Origin: Ceratopteris richardii
Lineage: Eukaryota > Streptophyta > Polypodiopsida > Polypodiales > Pteridaceae
Direction: 5' to 3'
Length of the DNA: 64,000 nucleotides
NCBI GenBank assembly: GCA_020310875.1
Contig: CM035444.1
Span: 19,818,223-19,882,222, forward strand
The position numbers and the translations under genes are program-made. This document shows positions 19,488 to 33,073 of the stretch, piece by piece (the first letter of the stretch is position 1; each line of letters begins with the position of its first letter). The notes below the pieces were generated by a model, which saw only the letters and a list, made by a program, of their open reading frames with translations, was not told where the DNA came from and made no database searches.

Positions 19488-20131
19488 ATTATCCCTATTT
19501 CAAGCCACCAATCGAGTTACCAACAGTAGGCTACATGATGGCGACGATCCGCCACTGGCTCCCTAGGTTAAAGCATATGGATGATATTGCCGCGCACATG
19601 ACTGTCAAAATCTTTGACATGATGCAAATGATCTTTAAAGTCTTCCGACGCGTCAAGGCTCCCCATGTAAACACCCCGGGCTTTGAGCATGGCAACTTTG
19701 ATTTAGTCTATGATATGAGCACAACGCCATCGCTACGGGTGTGTTATGCCTGGCACTGCAGAATCAAATACCTGCCGGCATGCTACAAGCAGACATTCGA
19801 AGAAATGTTCACCACCGGCTTTTGGGAGTACCATTCAGAGGTATTTATAAGCAGGCCCACACATTTATTGCAATTATTCGCCTGTGAACGAATGGTGTAC
19901 TCCACACATTATCAGCTCCCACCACCAGACGAGCCGCAACCTATTGACTGGGAGAAACTCGAGGCTGATCTGGCCCGAGGCATTCGTATCTCAGAGCACA
20001 CCCTTGCTCAGGACCTCCTACAGAACTACATCCGACAGACCTCACAACAAGGTTCTGTCAGGGACGACAGAAGCGAGAGGGAGGGGGGTGTTGGAAGCAG
20101 CCAGAGGCACAGACGCCACGGAAGCATGTAA
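19403..20131 (+). pseudogene. ORF3 C-terminal part, shifted by one frame
   Basis: This open frame is offset by one base from ORF3 and carries coding-quality sequence from about 19450 (NNKQCEDWLNYPYF onward; WHCRIKYLPACYKQTFEE; DWEKLEADLARGIRISEHT). The ORF3 frame ends at 19487 with a short unconvincing tail. The simplest reading is a one-base indel near 19445-19460 in an originally continuous gene. A programmed shift is possible but no classic slippery site stands out. The frame runs through the polypurine tract and 40 bases into the 3' LTR before a stop, so the native C-terminus may be encoded by the PPT and LTR. Function unknown. Confidence 0.65.
20070..20088 (+). promoter_or_regulatory. 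Polypurine tract
   Basis: The purine-only run GAAGCGAGAGGGAGGGGGG (one C) directly abuts the TG of the 3' LTR. It is the standard primer for plus-strand DNA synthesis. Confidence 0.85.
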
Positions 20132-20737
20132 AGACGGAGCAGGGAGCCAGTCGGATCAATTTTCCAAACAAATATATTTCTTATTATTTCTTCAAACATT
20201 CAACAGTGATTGTTATCATTAATTGTAACATATGTATCATAGAAAACCCCATTTTGTAATCCATAGCTCCATTTTGTGCAAGCCGAGGAGTCCTCGATCT
20301 TGAGGAGCTTAGGTAGAATGCGCGTACCAATTTTCGTTATTTTTAGACATCGTTTACCCTTCCAAATAGCATCTAAGACCTATTTTTTAACTAGGCCGGT
20401 CACTAGATGTGAAACCGGTCAAAACTAGTCTAGAAACTATAAAAAGAGCTAGAGAGCTCATTTTTGAGGTTGGTTCATTTTGGTTAGTGTGAGCATAGAG
20501 CTAGTTTGAGCTTGTAAGAGCATTCTTGAGTAATAGAGCTAATTTCCCACCTTCCATTGTGTCTTGCTTGTCTCTTCATTGTGTGTGTGCATGTGTGTGT
20601 GCATCTTTGTGCTTCTCACCTTCACTCTAACATCATCTCACGTTCACGATCTTCATATCACTCCTACCTCTCCCACGGATTGACATTAAAGAAGTGACGC
20701 TTCTTAACGTGGTATTTACCATTGTGCTAGAGCAACA
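20089..20737 (+). repeat. 3' LTR of the gypsy element
   Basis: 649 bp from TGTTGG to CAACA, about 99% identical to 3394-4042. It is followed by the second copy of the CCCTG duplication at 20738-20742. Confidence 0.97.
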
Positions 20738-20742
20738 CCCTG

Positions 20743-21637
20743 CCTGCCATAATTCACAGTCATGCTCATTAGCAAGACCAGTCTTGAACCACTGATGTTT
20801 CTTCTCAAGCTATCCCAAGCCCATTAAAAAGACCCTCCTTTGGAGGTTACATGCATCCATCAATCTACAGTACAGTGGAGGCATTTTTCAGCCTGTCCCA
20901 AGGAAAAAATGAGCAACTCGAAGCATCATGTTTCCGTCTATTCTTTCTGAGATTCTGAAAACTAACTACAGCAAAAGTACTTTTCCATGTGGAGGTCATT
21001 GAAAAGGCCAGTTGGAATTACAGTCTCTCTTTCTTTCATTCTCTATACTTCCCCATCTCTTCTACAAAGATTGGTTCTCTCATCTAAGGAACAAAAGAAC
21101 TAAGTGGGCCATAAAGAATGAAGTTCAATCTATTTGCTCAACAGTCTGTCTGATACATCTTACATCTTCAGCATCTGCTTTTATACGTAAACTGTTAACA
21201 CACACAACCAGCAAATCTTCCAAACATTCTGAAGTTCAGAAAGGACAAAATGGAACAAATCATCAAACTAAATTTAGAATCGATAACAAACATAGCATTT
21301 ACTCATATATTCTTCAATTGCACATCTCAACCAATATTTTAAAATGATGAGACACTGAAAGTCCCATAAATCTGAGAGAAAAACAAGCAAATCATTTGTG
21401 AAATTGTTTCTGGTCGAGAATATATCATAGATATATTTTAACCCATGTCCTAACACAAACAGTTATGATGAAATTCCTTACAAAAACTCTTCTAAGCATC
21501 TATATTCATTTTCTACAAAGTCCAAATCCTTGCTCTGAAACAATATCCATAATGAAACTAGTTTTGGGTACATGATATCATGCATTATTGCAACATGTCT
21601 CGATGTGTCATAACAATGATAATTGCTTCAAACTCAC
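20743..21637. other. Probable intron 3 sequence of the prefoldin gene; no exon found
   Basis: Flank of the gypsy insertion, downstream of prefoldin exon 3 on the minus strand. I searched by eye for the next exon (expected to start near GRTFVLEP in the family) on the minus strand and did not find it. Nothing else is recognisable. Confidence 0.45.
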
Positions 21638-23994
<2,357 letters not shown>

Positions 23995-24867
23995 TATCAC
24001 CAGCACGCAGCAGTTCAAATGCGCAGGCAGCGGCCTGAAAGAGTCTAAAGGGAACAATACCAACGGGAAAAGTGAACTCTTAGTTATAATTCTTGTTATT
24101 CGTCTATTAGGTTCAATTCACATGGCGATGCCAAACATCCGCCCAGCCACCAACCAGTCTGCGATAGTCATATGGCTCTGCGAATTCATCTAGCGTAGTG
24201 AAACAATTGTTTTTTTTATGCCATCGCATGGGATCTTTTGTGTAAAACTGTTCCGACTCTCTCTCCCCTTGCTTTGTGAAATATGAGAGGTCTCATGGGT
24301 ACTATGCCCATTCATTTGTACAGTTACAATTTTCAAGTTAAAGCTCGAGGGAGTAGGCTTCAGCTGAACCTCCATTTTTTTTAATGTAATATCAAATTCA
24401 AGAAAATAAATTAAATAAAAAATAAATAAAATCTTTTATTTCAGTGTTGATATTCATTTAAGTTTCGAATAACGAAGTCCTCTTTGAATTGCTTGTGTGA
24501 ACATACATGTGGAGTCTCAGGCAATCATTTACAAATTTTACATTCAGAACTCCGTCACTTTTTAACATATGGTGCACATCTTATTGTGCTTTTTGGACTA
24601 TAAGAGTCTTGTCGAGCTCTTCAAAAGATCTTTGTGGATTGCCCTAAGCCTCTTGTCCTCTCTTGAATCTAATGATAGAATAGAAGCTTTTTGACATAAA
24701 GATGATTGTTCAATTCTCCTATGGACCTTGGGAACTCATTCATTTGGATTGTGGTTCTATAATTACATAGTATAGAATAGGAGAAAAAATCTTTTCGAGC
24801 AATTCTTTTATGATCTTTATTATTTTTCTACACACATATTTATGCTTTTCTTTTAGGTCACCACAAA
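23995..24867. other. Upstream region of the prefoldin gene; no gene seen
   Basis: Presumed 5' UTR and promoter of the minus-strand prefoldin gene, with no clear TATA box that I can defend. An A-rich tract lies near 24400-24430. The copia remnant begins at about 24868. Confidence 0.4.
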
Positions 24868-26660
24868 AGTATCAAACATATTACCTCGCAACGCAGCTTC
24901 TTTAGTTCACTTGAGCTTGCCCCTATAGGGAATATTGTTACATGTGTTAACAACTCCTCTTATTTAGCCAAGATCGGCTTGATTGTCAAATTTATTGGTG
25001 ACAAACGTACAATTCATGATCTATCAAATGGCAATGTTATTATCACTTCTAGCAACTTATATCGTGGGTTGTATAAGTTCATAGACTATGCAAAATTTGT
25101 GAATGATTCAGCATGTGTAGTACAAGGTTCTCGGACTATCTCATATGCAAAGCTTTGGCATGCACGCTTTGGTCATCTGAATTATGCTAGTTTGCTACAC
25201 CTGTAGAAATCTGAAATGGTGTCCTCTCTACCCAAACTTGAAGCATCTTGTAAACATGTCTGTGAAGGTTGTATTTTGGGCAAAATGTGGCATTCTTCCT
25301 TCCTTAGAGATGGTTCAGTTAGAGCTACTCATAAATTATAGCTTGTTCATAGTGATGTTTATGGTCTTATGCACACACCTTCTTTTGGGAACTACCTTTA
25401 CTTCGTGACTTTCGTTGATGATTTTTCTAGGCATGCATGGGTGTATCCATTGAAGTCAAAGTCCAACGTGTTTATCTGCTTTAATAGGGCTAAAAACCTG
25501 TAAGCATGTAAATTGGGCACCCTCCATTTTGATCGAGAGGGGGAATACATGTCTTCTCATTTTAGTGCATTTTTGGCTAAGTGTGGAATAAAACATTAAT
25601 GTACAATGTCGTATACACCTCAACAAAATAAATTTGTTGAAAGAAAAAACAAGTTTCTCACAAAGATTGTGAGATGTATGTTCAAAAGTCAAGCTTTACC
25701 ACATAACTTCTCGCTTGAGGCTATTATGTGTGCAGCATATGTACTTAATAGGTGTCCCACAAAAGCACTGCAATCTATCACTCATATAAGGCTTGGCATG
25801 GTCGCTAGCCATTTGTTGCTAATCTGCATGTCTTTGGTGGTCTAGCATATGCATTAGTGCATGAACAATAATGCAAAAAATTGGATGATAAATGAGTGAC
25901 ATGTACTTTTGTTGGGTATATTCTGAAAGCAAAGGCTACCATCTGTATTGTCCATAGACTAAATGCATTTTGGTTGGCCATGATGTTGTTTTTGTGGAAG
26001 AATGCAATTCAACCATTACTTTCATGTACTAAGGAGACATCAATTAGCTCAAAGATGTGTATGACACTTTGCCGTCTCATTTTATAGGTGGACAGTCAAT
26101 TGTTGGTCCCAATGAGGCAATTTTTCAACCTTTACAAGTTTCACATGATGATGAAGATCATTCCATTTCTGATGCAGATTTACATGATGCACTTGTTGAT
26201 GAGAGGGTTGATATAGAGGAGGCAAAAACTATGGATAAATGGCTAGTGTAGACTTTGCGAGATAGAAAATTAGATGCATCTCTATCATATTGTACTCTTT
26301 AATTATCTCATAGTACTTCTTTTGCATCGAATTGCTATGCAATGGATACCTCTAGTCTTTGTGATGAGAATGAGCCTATTTCTTTTGATGAAGCATAAAA
26401 TTCAAAAGATTTGATGGTTGCCATGAAATCAGAGCATGATGCTATTATGAAGAATGGTACATGGCCTTTATGTGATTTGCCTCCTAGAAAGAAGGCCATT
26501 GGCACCAAATGGGTAAACAACATGAAGCATAAGCTTGATGTAATAGTTGACAAGTATAAGGCTAGGCTTCTTGCAAAAGTTTATGCTCAAGAGAGACACA
26601 TTGATTTTAATGAGACCTTTGCACCCACATGCCGAATGACTACCATTCATAGCATATTGT
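24868..26660 (+). pseudogene. Decayed copia pol fragment (protease end, integrase, start of RT)
   Basis: Follows the pol of the 41406-46564 copy from about 43095 to 45000: KLWHARFGHLN (HHCC), CEGCILGK, FVTFVDDFSRHAWVYPLK (integrase core), then GTKWVNNMKHKLD and ETFAPTCRMTT (start of RT). Many stops and frameshifts, and no LTR attached. It belongs to the same family as the copies at 32493 and 41406. Confidence 0.85.
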
Positions 26661-26682
26661 TCTTAATGGTATTCAAATTTCA

Positions 26683-26880
26683 TATAAGGGCTTTGCTTCT
26701 ACTCTTTGATTGATGATGAAAGGCAATCCAAATTCCTTAACATTTGAAGAGTTAGTCTCTCTTTTGTTGAAGGGAGATCAGTCCAGGTAGAACATGTCTA
26801 TTATGTGTGTTGTAGATCAAGATTTCTTAGCTATTTGGAAGGGCAAAGGTAAATGGAGCTCATATACTATGTGAATGCAC
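26683..26880 (+). pseudogene. Copia gag fragment, downstream of pol
   Basis: Matches gag of the same family (region 42593-42760): FASTL, MMKGNPN, FEELVSLLL, then QGKGKWSS-like sequence with a TAG at the QSRQN site. It lies 3' of an RT fragment, the reverse of element order, so the locus is rearranged. Confidence 0.7.
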
Positions 26881-27429
26881 TCGTCTATGTGCTCCTTGAT
26901 GAAACCTAAGTGGTATGGCATGAATATGTAACTTTTCAATTCATAAGTATCCATGTTGTTCCAACATAGGTTGAGTTGTCATCCTTGCTTGATAGGTTTT
27001 GTGAAGCATATGTAATTCTTCAAGCATGAACTTGGCATGAATACAACCTTTCTATTGATTTGTGATTTTGGTGGGAGATCTTCTTACATGTTCTCTTCTT
27101 TGAGAGGAGCTGATGACATAGGTTGAGATGTTGGATATTTTTTGTGATTCTATCTTGGCCTAGGTTCTCGATAGTGAGGCATGTTATGGGGATAAGCTTG
27201 GCCTTGTTGTGCAAAAATTTGAGATACACGTAGATAGGTCGAGATTGCTATGCTTGATGTTTGTAAGTGGGCAATGGCCACAAGAATTGACAATTATAGG
27301 AGAAATACATGATAGCTTCTATCAACTAGAATTGCTTTTGGGCATTGGTTTAGTTGTGGTCCCTCGTAGGGGATGATAGTGATAGTACCCATAGACACAT
27401 ATCAAAAGGATGATCCCCATGGTAGTAAA
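26881..27429. other. Unassigned sequence between copia fragments
   Basis: No gene or clear retroelement domain. Short minus-strand frames near 27020-27229 might derive from a retroelement gag but no motif supports that. Confidence 0.35.
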
Positions 27430-27671
27430 TGTTGGAGTTCGAGGTTTGCGCAAGCACACGGACAACACAAGGAAGAAGAAGAAGAAGAAGAAGAAGAAGA
27501 AGAAGAAGAAGAAGAAGAAGCTTGGAGCAAAACACAATGTTGAATGAATGACCAAGTGAATGTACAAGAATAATTGACTAGTTAGGGTTATAGGCATATA
27601 TACAAACTGAGGAAAAAAACCTCCTAAAGAGGGAAAAAAGTGCCCTAGTGGTCTTAAGTGTGGTCACATAG
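27430..27671 (-). repeat. 3' LTR (truncated) with GAA expansion
   Basis: Homologous to the 230 bp family LTR but truncated within its TGTTGATAT end, where it meets pol 3' sequence. An AAG run at 27471-27520 replaces the short AAG run of sister LTRs. Confidence 0.8.
27471..27520. repeat. (AAG)n microsatellite, about 16 units
   Basis: Expanded from the three- to four-unit AAG/CTT run found at the same LTR position in the other family copies (for example 41580-41594). Confidence 0.95.
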
Positions 27672-28207
27672 GATAGAGATCAATCCACAAAAGGAAGTTA
27701 GCCCAAAACTTTCTGGAAGGCTTCAAACTTCTCCCTAGGCAAAGCCTTTTTGAAAAGGTCTGCAATATTATCTTGTGTGGGCACATATGCCAAAATGATC
27801 TCTCCAACAAAGAACCTCTCCCTAACATAATGATAATGCACCTCAATGTGCTTTTGTGCGAGCATGGAACATAGGGTTCCTCACAACTTCCAATACACTC
27901 TGATTGTCAGTGAAGGTGGTGGTGGTAGAAGAGGAACCAACACACAAATAAGCCAAAATGCTTATGAGCCACACACACTCAATAGTCACTATAAAAGTTG
28001 TTCTATACTCAGAATCACAAATAGAAGTGGCCAGAGTAGAATGCTTCTCACTCAACCAAGATATGCATGATCTACCAAGCATGAAGCAAAAACCAGTAGT
28101 GGACCCAAATCTGACATTTCAAAAGAGGCATGCAAATCAACCTTCAATTCAACAATGTGATTCTCATTAGGACCAATGAGAAGCATAACCTCAACATACA
28201 CAACAGT
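27672..28207 (-). pseudogene. Copia RT end and RNase H remnant
   Basis: Minus-strand reading gives the RT active-site region (VVYVEVMLLIGP; the DD is mutated), then SCISWLSEKHSTLATSICDSEY and TDNQSVLEVVRNPMFHARTK of RNase H. Its right end is fused to gag at about 28207. Confidence 0.75.
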
Positions 28208-28718
28208 TAGAAATCAACTATTCCTTCAAATATTTGATCTTTGTCAAAAAATTGTCCATAGAATCTCCTTCATTCATACAATCACTTTCCAACTGTTTTT
28301 GGAGGTAACCAACATGAGCCTCATTTCTTGCCTAGTATAAAGTGGTAACTATATCCCAAGCATCCTTTGTTGTTTTGGAAGAGCGAATGTCAGGGATAAT
28401 AGCATGTTTGATAGACAAAGCTATCAATGCATGTGCTTGAGCATCTTTACCATCCCATTGAAGTTGCTCTACAATAGGTGCAGCAAAAACTAAAGCACGA
28501 ACAAGAATCTGAAGTTCATCATCTTCAACGCCATATGCAACACCTTCAATGATTGTATTTGCAAACGTAGTAGGGCATTTTCCAATACTCTACACAATAT
28601 TCCACAACCCTTTTGCTACCAATACATAACACACCATATATGCCTAAAATGAGTAATTAGTACCATCCAACTTGCCCTCAACAACCAACATACAGAATAC
28701 ATCATTGCTTTCAACCAT
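28208..28718 (-). pseudogene. Copia gag remnant
   Basis: Starts MAES at 28718, then GKLDGTNY and VLVAKGLWNIV, with HIRSS, DAWD and MNEGDSMD-type matches to the gag of other copies. Stops are present and it ends abruptly at the deletion junction. Confidence 0.75.
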
Positions 28719-29072
28719 GGCCACTAAGTGAAATACCCTAATGCAAAAAAATGATTGTATCTCAAAAAGTTGAACAAAACTGCCCTATGGAGCTATGTTA
28801 GACTTGTAGTAGACTTTGAGCCGCTTATAGTTGCGAACCAAAATCTATATATATGTTCGGCATAAAAGGACAAAATTGCCTACACAGACACTATGATAGT
28901 GCATTCAGAGGCCGAAACGAGCTAAGATCAAAATTTTGATGCCACATAGTGAAGCTGTTTAGAATCCTAATTGCCTTGAGTATGCTCACCAATTTTTGTG
29001 GGATTCCAAGACTATGACAAGAGGGGTGTTGATGATGTCCTAGATGAAGCGATGACTAGCTCCGATACCAAT

Positions 29073-29299
29073 TGTTGGAGTGGGAGGTCTATGCAAGCAC
29101 ATGAACAACACAAGGAAGAAGAAGAAGATTGGAGCACAACACAACAATGAATGAATTACCAAGTGAATGTACAAGCATAATTGATCCATTAGGGTTATAG
29201 GCGTATATACAAGCTAGGGGGAAAAAATCCTAAAGAGGAAAAAAAGTGTGTTGTGGTCTTAATTGTGTTCACACACATCACTACCAAAATATATCAACA
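29073..29299 (-). repeat. 5' LTR of the minus-strand copia copy
   Basis: 227 bp. It reads TGTTGATATATTTTGG to CTCCAACA on the minus strand, homologous to the 230 bp family LTR. Confidence 0.85.
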
Positions 29300-29770
29300 A
29301 TGAAGACATCATCCAATGATTGTGTATGTCCATCTATGTTTTATTGTGGCTTTTAGGGTTTGGGTGTTCCCAACTCTCTGACTAAAAAGAATTGCTAGAT
29401 TTTTTATAGTAGAAGGTCATATTTCAACATCAGAAGCACAAGGGTTGGTTTAAATTGTTCTTGTGGTAACTTTATGCTTTCTACCAAAGTGTCCTCTAAG
29501 TCAATGCACTCTCTTATGCATTCTTTAAAATCTCAAGTCTTGTAACAGAGATTAGTATCCTCAATTTATTGCCATTGAACCCATCTATAAATAAGGACAT
29601 CGTATTTTCCTTTAAAAGTAGATCTTTGTAGACATGTATTAATGTATCATTCAAAAATTTGAGCAAAAAATTTGATTGCCTTTGTAATAGACAACTTAAG
29701 GCTATGGAATAACAAAAAGTTATCATCTTTTGCTCCTCTTTTTGAGGATTCACCAACGAGTTATTTGCAT
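29300..29770. other. No recognisable gene
   Basis: AT-rich flank between the minus-strand copia copy and the older copia element; nothing identified. Confidence 0.45.
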
Positions 29771-29775
29771 AGGCC

Positions 29776-30067
29776 TGTTATTGTTATTGTCCATGTGAAA
29801 GGCCAAATGGCCATCAGATACTTCTGTATATGTTCTTTAATAAAACATATAGGTTTATTAAAGAACATATAAGTTTGATTGCATTTGCAATGCCTAAAAA
29901 GTCTGTGTTCGTGCTCCCTGTGTACTATGTTTACCTGCATACTTCTGTAGCCTCTGTGTGGAGTACCGTGTGCAGCCCTTGGAGCTCGGTTTTCTACTCC
30001 GAGGATATCTTCATGGAGCTATCAAGAAGGAGAGCACATTGTGGTGCATTGCCATCAAATTACTTCA
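29776..30067 (+). repeat. 5' LTR of host copia
   Basis: TGTTATTG to ACTTCA. Aligns throughout with 39456-39750 despite many substitutions. It includes a small imperfect inverted repeat around AAAGAACATATA (29830-29872). Confidence 0.85.
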
Positions 30068-30470
30068 CTAGTATCAGAGCATTTCAATGCAAAAGCTTTG
30101 TCCTTTTTGTGTGAGCGAAACGAGCACTCACTATTTCTCCAAGTCTTGCGACTAAGGCAGTGACCAAGGCATAGACCTTGGCATACCTTGTCATCCAAGT
30201 CAATGCATACTTCTGTAGCCTCTGTGTGGAGTACCGTGTGCAGCCCTTGGAGCTCGGTTTTCTACTCCGAGGATATCTTCATGGAGCTATCAAGAAGGAG
30301 AGCACATTGTGGTGCATTGCCATCAAATTACTTCACTAGTATCAGAGCATTTCGATGCAAAAGCTTTGTCCTTTTTGTGTGAGCGAAACGAGCACTCACT
30401 ATTTCTCCAAGTCTTGCGACTAAGGCAGTGACCAAGGCATAGACCTTGGCATACCTTGTCATCCAAGTCA
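29936..30470. repeat. Tandem duplication, 268 bp x 2, across LTR end and PBS
   Basis: 29936-30202 is repeated at 30204-30470 with a single mismatch noticed (TTTCAATGC versus TTTCGATGC). Each copy holds the LTR 3' half, the PBS and about 135 bp of leader. Being nearly identical inside an old element, the duplication is much younger than the insertion. Confidence 0.95.
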
Positions 30471-31600
30471 CTGAAGTCACCATTGGCACCATTGACCGCA
30501 TAGAAGGGAGGACCTCAATGATCAAGGAAGAGGGAGGTTCCCGATACTTCCCGAGAGGTCACCCATCCCGGTATTGTTCCCCCTGGAGCTCTCTTAACTG
30601 TGACAATCTCTTGCCACCAAGCTACACTCTTGTGGTGCTTGAAGAAGGGGAAAGACTAAGAGTCATTATCTTCAACAAGTTTTGGGCTCTCAAAGCTTCA
30701 TTCTTTGCTTCCAAAGCCTATTTTTGATGCACTTTTGGGGTGATTTTTGGAGCCAGTTTGGAGTATGTTCGTGCATAGTTCTCTTCACAGATGTCCAAGA
30801 ACATCAAGAAGAGTGTTAGTTGTACTTCTTTGACAATGAATGTTCATTTTTGGGGTTGTGTCTTCATCCACACTAGTTAATCTTTATGTTTCTTAAAAGC
30901 TTGTAGTTGCGGTGGGAACAACCACCACATGTCTATGCAAGTTTTTTGAGCCTAAAGAACAAAGTTGACAAACACTTGCACATGTTTTTGGTGAGTGTTT
31001 GGGTAGTGAATTCAGCCTTTCAGTGCCATTTTACTGCATATATTGAGCACATACACACTATGTATGCTTCTGTGGATACCGCTTATGTATGTCCATGTGG
31101 TCATTGATATAGCGGTTATGTTTTTTGCATAAAGCCTTTTATGTTTAATAAAGAGGGTCCAGATGAGGTTTTCTTAGCTGAGAGACACCCAAATGTCGGG
31201 GTCTCTTCAGTGATGCAAGTGGAAGACTAACCCAACCTCACCATAGGAGATGTATGATAGTTGTTCATAGGTGCTCAATAAGCCTAGTTGGCTTCTTTTG
31301 GGTAACTGATTATATGTAGCGGAGTTACTGATTCACTATGTAGGTAAACATGCCAGTACTTGCAGTTTTTTGAGATTTTGACATTGTTCATATGCTCATT
31401 TTGCAGAGTATACTTTGGCAAAATTTTTCCAGATTTTTGCTTTTGTCAACTATACAGTGGTCAATTTACTCCTTGATACACTTATTGGTGTGAGCACATT
31501 TATTATCACATAATCCTTTTGGTTGGTCATTATTTTTCATTAATTTATTTTTATGGAAAGACTACTAAATTCTCTCCTAGAATCTGACACTTGGTCATCC
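30471..31600 (+). other. Host copia leader and lost gag region
   Basis: About 1.1 kb between the duplicated PBS and protease. No convincing gag motif or CCHC knuckle is visible; gag is deleted or decayed beyond recognition. Confidence 0.45.
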
Positions 31601-31604
31601 TTCT

Positions 31605-32492
31605 TTGAGCCTTAGTGGTGTTTGGACTCTTCTTAATGCTATTACTGATGATGCTGATGTGTTTACACTTGACTGCACTATGCCAAGTGAGGCTCTTATG
31701 GCTGATTCTCTTTCCCACATGTGGCTACTAGATTTTGGTGCTTCTTTCCATGTGACACCACACAGAGAATGGTTCTCTAAGTATGCAACAAAGTCTCTTG
31801 GTACCATCAGACTTGGTGACTCTTACTAGTGTGATGTTGTGGGAAGTGGAGATGTGGTTGTGCAATTCATTGATGGTTCAAAACTTACTATGCATAATGT
31901 ATGCTATGTACCTCAGTTATCACGCAGTTTGATGTGAGTTGGTCAACTTGATGACCTTGGTTACAAGGTGGACTTCTATGCTCAGCCGTTTTGCATATCA
32001 AATGGAAATATGGTTATTGCAAAAGGAAGCAAAGTTGGATCACTTTATCCTTTATTTGTATCACAGTAAGAACACTTGTTAGTTGTTATTTAAGAACCTG
32101 TGGCTTGTATTTGGCATGGCCATTTGGGCCATATATCACGTAGTGGAATGGAAAATCTTTCTCATTCTGGCTACTTACCTGTGTTGTCTTTCTCGAATTT
32201 GTCATTTTGTGAGTATTGCCAATATGGAAAGCAAACTAGGAATGTGCATAAGATCCACAATGACTCTTCAATTCAACCTTTAGATCTTGTTCATATAGAT
32301 GTGTGTGGTCCTATGCCCACAAGGTCACTAGGTGGTTCTCTTTATTTTGTCACTTTCATGGATGATGCTACTAAAAAAGTCTAGATATATCCTATCAAAG
32401 CAAAGGATGAGGTATCCCCTACTTTCAAAAAATGGCTTGCTTCAGTTGAGATTGAAAAAGGAACTAAGCTTAAGGCTTTATGTTCAGATAAC
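31605..32492 (+). pseudogene. Host copia protease and integrase N-part
   Basis: Protease motif LLDFGASFHVTP (DSG changed to DFG), then WHGHLGHIS and CEYCQYGK (HHCC), VHIDVCGPM (first catalytic D) and FVTFMDDATKKV. It ends at LKALCSDN, where the nested copia enters. Stops are present (for example after IRLGDSY at about 31829). Confidence 0.85.
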
Positions 32493-32718
32493 TATTGATA
32501 TATTTAGGTAGTGATGTGTGTGAACACACTAGGACCGTCGGGGCACTTTTTTCCCTCTTTAGTAGGTTCCCCCCCTTGTATATACGCCTATTATCCTAAC
32601 GGGTTACTTATCTTTGTACATTCTAGCAATAATACATTTCAGTATTGTGTGTTGTGCTCCAAGCTTCTTCTTCTTCCTTGTGTTGTTCATGTGCTTCCGC
32701 AGGCATCTAACTCCAACA
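32493..32718 (+). repeat. 5' LTR of nested copia
   Basis: 226 bp, TATTGATA to CTCCAACA. The first dinucleotide has changed from TG to TA, consistent with G-to-A decay. Confidence 0.9.
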
Positions 32719-33073
32719 ATTGGTATTAGAGCAGGTCATCGCTTCATCTAGGGTGTCATCAACACCTCTCTTATCACAGTCTTAGAATCGCACAAAATTT
32801 GGTTTGCATACTCAAGGTGATTAGGAGATCAAAATAGCTTTGCTGTGTGGTGTCAAAATCACGATATGAGCTTGTTTCGGCCTCTGAATGCACTATTGCA
32901 GTGTTTGTGTAGGTTATTTCATCTTTTTGTGCCAAAAATATATACAGGTTTTGGTTCGCCAGTATAAGCATCTCGAAGTCTGCTACAAGTTTAGCAGAAC
33001 TCATTAGGGTAATTATGTTCAACTTTTTTAGATACAATCATTTTTCTGCATCAGGGTATTTTAGTCATTGGCC

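Larger units (their letters stand above)
3394..20737 (+). mobile_element. Nearly intact 17.3 kb Ty3/gypsy (Athila/Tat-like) LTR retrotransposon
   Basis: A complete element with LTRs at 3394-4042 and 20089-20737 and a perfect 5 bp target-site duplication (CCCTG at 3389-3393 and 20738-20742). The order is LTR, tRNA-Asp PBS, long leader with a minisatellite, Gag-PR, Pol (RT, RNase H, integrase after RNase H as in gypsy), a second retropepsin-like domain, a large third ORF, polypurine tract, LTR. I count five mismatches between the 649 bp LTRs, so the insertion is recent. The tRNA-Asp primer and an extra ORF downstream of pol fit the Athila/Tat group. The doubled HHCC and protease units and the character of ORF3 are not typical of what I know of that group. 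The pol frame has one in-frame UAA and ORF3 has one apparent frameshift, so autonomy is uncertain. Confidence 0.95.
27430..29299 (-). mobile_element. Internally deleted copia element, minus strand
   Basis: Same family as the 41406 copy, inverted. The 5' LTR is at 29073-29299, followed by a PBS (CTCCGATACCA on plus, 29060-29070). Gag starts at ATG 28718. Gag is joined directly to the RT active-site region at about 28207, then RNase H, then a truncated 3' LTR at about 27430-27671. Flanks GTAAA and ATGAA are similar but not identical, so a TSD is doubtful. A deletion derivative that cannot code for its own enzymes. Confidence 0.85.

Noticed and set aside
20760..20850. Candidate prefoldin exon 4 (minus-strand GRVFLMG-like peptide)
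   Set aside because: The short resemblance to GRTFVLE is not followed by the conserved sequence and runs into stops.
29776..31600. Complete gag of the host copia element
   Set aside because: No Gag core or CCHC knuckle found between PBS and protease.
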